From positions 1-64,000 of the forward strand of contig JBFXED010000011.1 in the NCBI GenBank assembly GCA_050180485.1: a stretch of DNA of 64,000 nucleotides, read 5' to 3'. The notes under the pieces are model-generated. The model searched no databases and was not told where the DNA came from. It was given only the letters and a program-made list of their open reading frames with translations. Of this stretch, positions 59,686 to 64,000 are shown one piece after another. The DNA comes from CADEGL01 sp050180485 (GTDB taxonomy: Bacteria > Pseudomonadota > Alphaproteobacteria > CADEGL01). Positions within the stretch are counted from its first letter, which is position 1, and every line of letters starts with the position of its first letter. A program made the position numbers and the translations under genes.

Positions 59686-60891
59686 TCAGTCCGTCATCGC
59701 CAGCACTTCGACCGACAGCATCGCGCCGGGAAAGGCCAAGGCGGGCACGGGCACGCCCGTCGAGGCCGGGCCCGGCTTGGCGTAATAGGTCGAGCGGATA
59801 TTCAGGTTGGCGTGCAGATCGTGCGGCGTCGGCCCGCCGACATAGAAGATGTTGGTCTTCACCACCTGGCCGAATCCTGCGCCGAACTCGCCGAGCAGCG
59901 CCTTGATGTCGCCCATGACGCGGTGGGTCTGTTTCTCGACGTCCTTGGGATGGACGACCGCGCCTTTTGCATCCAGTGGCAGCTGCCCGCCGACGAAGAG
60001 CTTGTCGCCGCATTGGAGCGCGTGGACGAAGGGCTGGTCTGTTGGCCATGACCAGTGACCGCCGGGGCGCAGCGCTTTGCGCGCGAGGCGCTTGCCGTCG
60101 CGCCCGCGCATGGCGGTGGCTTCGATGCGGATGCGCGCGCCCTTGGGCGACAGTCGCGGCAGGGGCACGTCGGTGACGATGGGGCCGGGTGCCGCGAACC
60201 GACGCGCGCGGATGGCGGCGATCACATCCCAGTCCGCCCGCCCGCCGGTAAAATAGACGCTCAGCTTCACCACGTCGGCCAAATCGGCGCCGAGCGCACC
60301 GAGATGCTTTTCCAGCGTGTCGAACACGGCCTCGGTCTGCTTGGGCAGATCGCCAGGCGCGATGACGGTGCCCGTGGAGTCGCGCGGCTCGATGCTGCCG
60401 ACATGGATCGCCTCGCCGGCCTGGATCGCGGGCGCGAAAGGCGCGGGCAGCCAGGCGGGCGAGGGCGCAGCCTTGCGCGGCGTTTCGCCCACCACGGCGA
60501 CCGCGTCAATCTCGACCACCATGCCCGGATAGTAAAAACAATCGAGCGGCGTCGGCACGATCACGGCCGCGCCGCCGCCCGCCTTCTTCACCATGCCGCC
60601 GACGGCGCGCATATAGGCATCCTCGTCGACCGACCCGTCGTTCACATAGAAGACTTGAAGCCGTGTCAGGTCTTGCGGTTTCGCGCCCGCCTTGCCGATG
60701 ACTCCGTAGGCGTACTCCATCGTCTTTTCGGTCTGCGCCAGCAGGTCGTTGGGGCGCATGGGCTTGCCGTCCGCGCCCAAATCGCACTGGCCGCAGGTGA
60801 AGACCATCTCGCCGCAGCGGATGGCTTTCGGATAGGGCACCTCGACCTGCATCGACCACAGGCCTTCGGACATAACGTGCTGGCGACGCAT
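59686..60891 (-). CDS. triple RidA-like fusion protein, paralogue B
   Basis: This is a 401-residue protein with the same three-unit RidA fold as paralogue A: IRCGEMVFTCGQCD, IQAGEAIHVGSIEP and LQCGDKLFVGGQLP mark the three strands. The catalytic-arginine positions read TPLDCF, IVTDVP and PASTGV, again without the RidA arginine. The start at 60891 has GGAAGG 12 bases upstream; an internal ATG at 60873 is an alternative. It lies 8 bases after the amidohydrolase gene on the minus strand, so it belongs to that operon. Confidence 0.85.
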   Translation of the reverse strand: MRRQHVMSEGLWSMQVEVPYPKAIRCGEMVFTCGQCDLGADGKPMRPNDLLAQTEKTMEYAYGVIGKAGAKPQDLTRLQVFYVNDGSVDEDAYMRAVGGMVKKAGGGAAVIVPTPLDCFYYPGMVVEIDAVAVVGETPRKAAPSPAWLPAPFAPAIQAGEAIHVGSIEPRDSTGTVIAPGDLPKQTEAVFDTLEKHLGALGADLADVVKLSVYFTGGRADWDVIAAIRARRFAAPGPIVTDVPLPRLSPKGARIRIEATAMRGRDGKRLARKALRPGGHWSWPTDQPFVHALQCGDKLFVGGQLPLDAKGAVVHPKDVEKQTHRVMGDIKALLGEFGAGFGQVVKTNIFYVGGPTPHDLHANLNIRSTYYAKPGPASTGVPVPALAFPGAMLSVEVLAMTD

Positions 60892-60899
60892 GCGTGGAC

Positions 60900-61751
60900 T
60901 CAGCCTTCCGGCCACAGAAGTTCGATCGGGCGGCGGTAGATGATGTCCTCGATGATCTCGGGCGGGAATTTCGGCATCGCCACGCCCGGCCCCCAATCGT
61001 TGATGGCGCGGAAGGAATCCAGCGCCTGCTGCGTCGTCTGGATGGGGAAGTCCGAGCCGAACAGGATCTGGTCGGTCACCTTGTAGTCGAGCGCCAGCAT
61101 CAGCGCGTTGTAGCACTGCCACTTTCGGTAATAGCGCGCGGACAGGTCGGTGAAAATTTGCTTGTGCTTGCGCAAGAGCACGACCGTCTCGCCGGTCCAG
61201 GGCTGGCCGATATGGGCCACCACCATGCGCAGCTTCGGGAACTCGCGCCCGATCTTGTCGAGCAGGATCGGGTTGCCCCATTCCAGCGTCGACTTCGCGG
61301 CATAGGCGGCGGACTGATGCCACAACAGCGGCACCTTGAGTCGCTCGGCCACCTTGTAGACGCGCATCGCCGTATCGCACCAGGGATCGAAGCCCGCATA
61401 GACGGGCGACAGCTTGATGCCCTTGACCCCCAGTTCCTTCACGGCCTGCTCGACCTGGCGCGGCGCCATGGGGTCGGTGCAATCGATACCCATGAAAGGA
61501 TAGGCGCGCCCGGGAAAGCGCGCGCAATATTCAGCCACGAAATCGTTCGGTACGCGGATGCCGAGCTGGTTGTGGCGCAGCGCCAGCACGATGAACTTCT
61601 CGGCCGTGCCGGCGATCAGCTTCTCGTGCGCGGGCGGGCTTGCGTCCATCTGCCCGCCGGTGCGCGCGCCCATCTCTTCGCGCGATTCCTCGCCGAGATG
61701 CTCGGGCAGCCAAAGGTTGGTGTGCCAATCGATCAGACAATCCTTGCTCAT
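60900..61751 (-). CDS. amidohydrolase (TIM-barrel, ACMSD/AmnB-like)
   Basis: This is a 283-residue hydrolase of the amidohydrolase-2 superfamily. The N-terminal metal motif is DWHTNLWLPEHL, an altered H-x-H with a single histidine. Further motifs are GVKGIKLSPVYAGFDPWC, LLWHQSAAY, MVVAHIGQPW and ILFGSDFPIQTT, the last containing the catalytic aspartate. The family includes decarboxylases and lactonases acting on ring-opened intermediates. The ATG overlaps the alpha/beta hydrolase stop by 4 bases. Confidence 0.83.
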   Translation of the reverse strand: MSKDCLIDWHTNLWLPEHLGEESREEMGARTGGQMDASPPAHEKLIAGTAEKFIVLALRHNQLGIRVPNDFVAEYCARFPGRAYPFMGIDCTDPMAPRQVEQAVKELGVKGIKLSPVYAGFDPWCDTAMRVYKVAERLKVPLLWHQSAAYAAKSTLEWGNPILLDKIGREFPKLRMVVAHIGQPWTGETVVLLRKHKQIFTDLSARYYRKWQCYNALMLALDYKVTDQILFGSDFPIQTTQQALDSFRAINDWGPGVAMPKFPPEIIEDIIYRRPIELLWPEG

Positions 61752-62536
61752 GGCGGATAGGCCTCTGCGAGGAAGGAGAGAAGGGCTGCGTTCATCTCGT
61801 CGACCCCTTCCATGGGTGCGAGATGACGCAGATGCGGCAGGACCGAAAGCTTCGCGTTCGGGATTTCTTCGGCCATCTGCTTCGCCATGCGCGGGCTCGA
61901 ACCTTTGTCGTGCTCGGCCGTGATGACCAGCGTCGGGCAACGGATGCCGCCGAGCTTGTCCGCGAGGAGCGGGTCGCCTTCGGCGAAGACACGATAGGCG
62001 GCGGCATAGGCGTTATGGTCGTTGGTGGTGACGCGCTTGCGCACTGCGGCTTCGACTTCCGGATTCGCCTTGCGGAATTCCGGCGTCAGCCAGCGGTCAA
62101 GCGCCGCATCCACGGTGGCGTTCGGCCCTTCGGCATCGATCGCGTCTGCGCGCGCGCGAACGGCCGCGCTCTCTTCCGGCGTGCGCTTGTAAACCGCGTT
62201 CATGATCACGGCCGCGCTCAACCGCTCCGGGTGGCTCAATGCGAAGGCCTGGGTGATCATGCCGCCGAGGGAAAAGCCGATGAGTGCGAAGGTTTGCGCG
62301 CCCGCCTGGTCCGCCACGTCGCGCACCAGATCGGCGAACAGCGCCAAGCTGTAAGGGCCGGGCGGCTTCTCGGTCTGGCCGTGGCCGAGATTGTCGTAGC
62401 TGATGACGCGATAGCGTTTGGACAGGCCGTCGACCTGGCCTTTCCACATATGACGGTCCATGCCCAGGCCATGGATCAGGATGACGGGCTTGCCCTCGCC
62501 GTCCTCCTGCCACTTCACGTCATAGCGGCGCGGCAT
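61748..62536 (-). CDS. alpha/beta hydrolase (PcaD/RutD-like)
   Basis: This is a 262-residue alpha/beta hydrolase. It has an oxyanion-hole region PVILIHGLGMDRHMW, a nucleophile elbow FALIGFSLGGMITQAF, an acid in TLVITAEHDKG and a histidine in LPHLRHLAPMEG. The pattern resembles PcaD-type lactonases and RutD, which cleave esters, carbamates or enol lactones. It shares one base with the DUF1185 gene at its start and overlaps the amidohydrolase by 4 bases. Confidence 0.87.
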   Translation of the reverse strand: MPRRYDVKWQEDGEGKPVILIHGLGMDRHMWKGQVDGLSKRYRVISYDNLGHGQTEKPPGPYSLALFADLVRDVADQAGAQTFALIGFSLGGMITQAFALSHPERLSAAVIMNAVYKRTPEESAAVRARADAIDAEGPNATVDAALDRWLTPEFRKANPEVEAAVRKRVTTNDHNAYAAAYRVFAEGDPLLADKLGGIRCPTLVITAEHDKGSSPRMAKQMAEEIPNAKLSVLPHLRHLAPMEGVDEMNAALLSFLAEAYPP

Positions 62537-63111
62537 CAGGCGATGCCCATCTCCTTGGCGTCCTGGCGGCGGTCGCCGATGCGCGCGTGCGGGCGGCCGC
62601 CCACGGCGCCGCCGATGGCAACGACGATCTCGTCCGGTCCCGGCGCATCGGGAATCGAGAATTCCAGGGTGAGGAAATGCGAGCGCCGCGGCTCGTCGGT
62701 CTTGTGCGTCATCGGAATGGTGATGGCGCCGCCCGGACCGCTGCGCTTGTTGGAGAAGGAGAGGGGGCTTGTGCCGCCAACCTCGTCGCGAAAGATGTTG
62801 CCGAAGCGGAGCGTGTGGATCAGGGCCGAGGCATGCTCGATCTCGCCGTTGCTGCCGACATTCGCGGCCTTGCCATAGGCTTCGAGTTCGGCAGGCGCGC
62901 CGAGCAGCGGCACCAGCTTGTCGACCAGGATGCGGCCGAGCTTGGGCGCGACGTCCAAGATGAGGGGCTTCAGATCAGCCACGTAACCTTTGCCGGCCCA
63001 GGGATTGCGCAGCACCGCGGCGGCGGCGGCCATGCGCTGGGGCGGAGTCGCGGCGCGGTCGCCGTCCTTGTGGATTTCCTCGACATAGGTGACCAGCTTC
63101 CTCAATTCCAC
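62536..63111 (-). CDS. DUF1185 (amino acid synthesis family) protein
   Basis: This is a 191-residue protein of the DUF1185 family. Typical blocks are ELRKLVTYVEEIHKDG, AAAAVLRNPWAGKGYV, GNGEIEHASALIH-like SNGEIEHASALIHTLRFG and a C-terminal GGRPHARIGDR. The role is unproven despite the family name; members cluster with flavin monooxygenases and amidases. A GTG start at 63111 follows GAGGGAG by 6 bases. It appears to be the first gene of the operon with the alpha/beta hydrolase, amidohydrolase and triple-RidA B. Confidence 0.85.
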   Translation of the reverse strand: MELRKLVTYVEEIHKDGDRAATPPQRMAAAAAVLRNPWAGKGYVADLKPLILDVAPKLGRILVDKLVPLLGAPAELEAYGKAANVGSNGEIEHASALIHTLRFGNIFRDEVGGTSPLSFSNKRSGPGGAITIPMTHKTDEPRRSHFLTLEFSIPDAPGPDEIVVAIGGAVGGRPHARIGDRRQDAKEMGIA

Positions 63112-63230
63112 GGGCGGCTCCCTCGATTGCGTGTCGCGCGCGAGGATAGTCCGCCGTCTCCGCCGTGCCAAATGGGCAAGCCCGATTTTGATTGCAGCCG
63201 TCACGGTCCCGCGCGATTGTCCGCGCGTCG

Positions 63231-64000
63231 ATGGCCGCCAATGCGGAGACGGCGTTGTACCGGGGACTGATTTGCGCACTCGCGGCCGTGCTGTGCCTGG
63301 CCGCTTTCCCTCTGCGGGCGGACGATCCGCTGCGCCCCGGCATCAAGGGCGCCGATGACCGGCTGATGGTCGATCCGGTGGGGCCGCCTTGGAGTTCCAT
63401 CGGGCGGGTGAACCGGACCATCGGGGGGTTTTGCACCGGCGTGCTGATCGCGCCGGATAAGGTCCTGACTGCCGCGCATTGCTTGTGGAATGCCCGCACG
63501 GATCGTTGGCTACAACCCCATTCGGTCAACTTCCTGGCCGGCTACCGACAGGCCCGCTACATCAAAAACGGTCAGGTTCAGTCCTATGTTCTGGCGCCTG
63601 GCGCCGAGTCTCCGGACGGAAAGCACGAGCGCAATCCATCCGCGGATTGGGCCATCCTGACCTTGACGGAATCCATCGGTCACGCGGTGGGGGCCGTGCC
63701 CCTGGCCAATTTCGGACCGGAACGCTTTTTGGCCGATCAGCAGAAATCAACCATCTACATCCACGCCGGCTACAGCCAGGACAAGGCGCACACGTTGTCG
63801 ATGCATGTGAACTGCCACATCAAGGGGTTCGCCAAGGACAGCACGTTGGTCCTGCATGATTGCGACGCGACGCGCGGCGATTCCGGCGCGCCGATCCTGG
63901 CCAAGCAGGGTGACCACTACGAGGTGGTGGCGTTGCATGTGGCGACGTTGAACGCCCAGCCTGTCTCCACGGGCCTTGCTGTTTCGGCGGGTTCGATCCT
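63231..64000 (+). CDS. secreted trypsin-like serine protease, partial
   Basis: This S1-family protease runs off the end of the window after 256 codons. A signal-like N-terminus (GLICALAAVLCLAAFPLRA) is followed by the catalytic triad: H83 in VLTAAHCLW, D139 in DWAILTL and S218 in TRGDSGAPIL. An extra cysteine pair (GGFCTG and AAHC) forms the usual disulfide. It is divergent from the DUF1185 operon. The start ATG lacks a clear ribosome site. Confidence 0.85.
   Translation, partial: MAANAETALYRGLICALAAVLCLAAFPLRADDPLRPGIKGADDRLMVDPVGPPWSSIGRVNRTIGGFCTGVLIAPDKVLTAAHCLWNARTDRWLQPHSVNFLAGYRQARYIKNGQVQSYVLAPGAESPDGKHERNPSADWAILTLTESIGHAVGAVPLANFGPERFLADQQKSTIYIHAGYSQDKAHTLSMHVNCHIKGFAKDSTLVLHDCDATRGDSGAPILAKQGDHYEVVALHVATLNAQPVSTGLAVSAGSI

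Noticed and set aside
60892..61527. N-terminal extension of triple-RidA paralogue B
   Set aside because: The upstream codons lie within the amidohydrolase gene on the same strand in another frame and show no RidA features.

Overview
The window is high-GC DNA with densely packed genes, many overlapping by 1 or 4 bases at their stop/start junctions. It is most consistent with an alphaproteobacterium, probably Rhodospirillales-like. The support is a solo Usg-family protein, a glyQ-glyS-ppdK arrangement, a DUF1185 protein, MHYT-type signalling and many GTG starts. The lineage is inferred from gene content; no rRNA is present. No gene-free stretch exceeds 300 bases.

Bases 1-849: the 3' end of a class III aminotransferase and a convergent periplasmic cytochrome c. 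Bases 854-16833: a rearranged Pel-type exopolysaccharide locus. It runs from a sugar-nucleotide epimerase through a PelA-like deacetylase, PelD, PelE, a free-standing GH114 hydrolase, a PelB-like TPR scaffold, a separate outer-membrane barrel, PelC and PelF to PelG. PelA and PelB, each one polypeptide in Pseudomonas, are each encoded here by two genes. A receiver-domain regulator with a degenerate Hpt domain lies antisense inside the locus.

Bases 16922-22180: a branched-chain amino-acid type ABC transporter (livKHMGF) and a DUF488 protein. Bases 22443-30560: an MDR oxidoreductase, a deaminase-type amidohydrolase with a DUF1028 protein, a large MHYT-PAS hybrid histidine kinase, an FAD amine oxidase-like protein and two small hypotheticals. 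Bases 30609-41154: housekeeping genes, namely tRNA-Pro(CGG), polyprenyl diphosphate synthase, DUF2007, a TrmN6-like methyltransferase, an S49 peptidase, glyQS, ppdK and ygfZ. Bases 41255-48142: a tight glycosyltransferase/asnB cluster, probably for LPS core or another surface glycan, followed by a dihydroorotase. Then come usg (convergent) and acuI.

Bases 49693-63111: a catabolic-looking accessory region, almost all on the minus strand. It holds an M19 dipeptidase-like protein, a luciferase-like flavin monooxygenase, a MocR regulator, a deacetylase-fold amidohydrolase, a split chromate-transporter pair, an amidase, two paralogous proteins each made of three fused RidA-like domains, two tandem paralogues of a double ABM-like barrel protein, a TIM-barrel amidohydrolase, an alpha/beta hydrolase and a DUF1185 protein. 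The set (flavin monooxygenase, RidA fold, amidase, alpha/beta hydrolase) recalls the logic of the Rut pyrimidine ring-opening pathway with different parts. With its triple-RidA and double-ABM proteins, it is the best candidate here for an undescribed system. The window ends inside a secreted trypsin-like protease.
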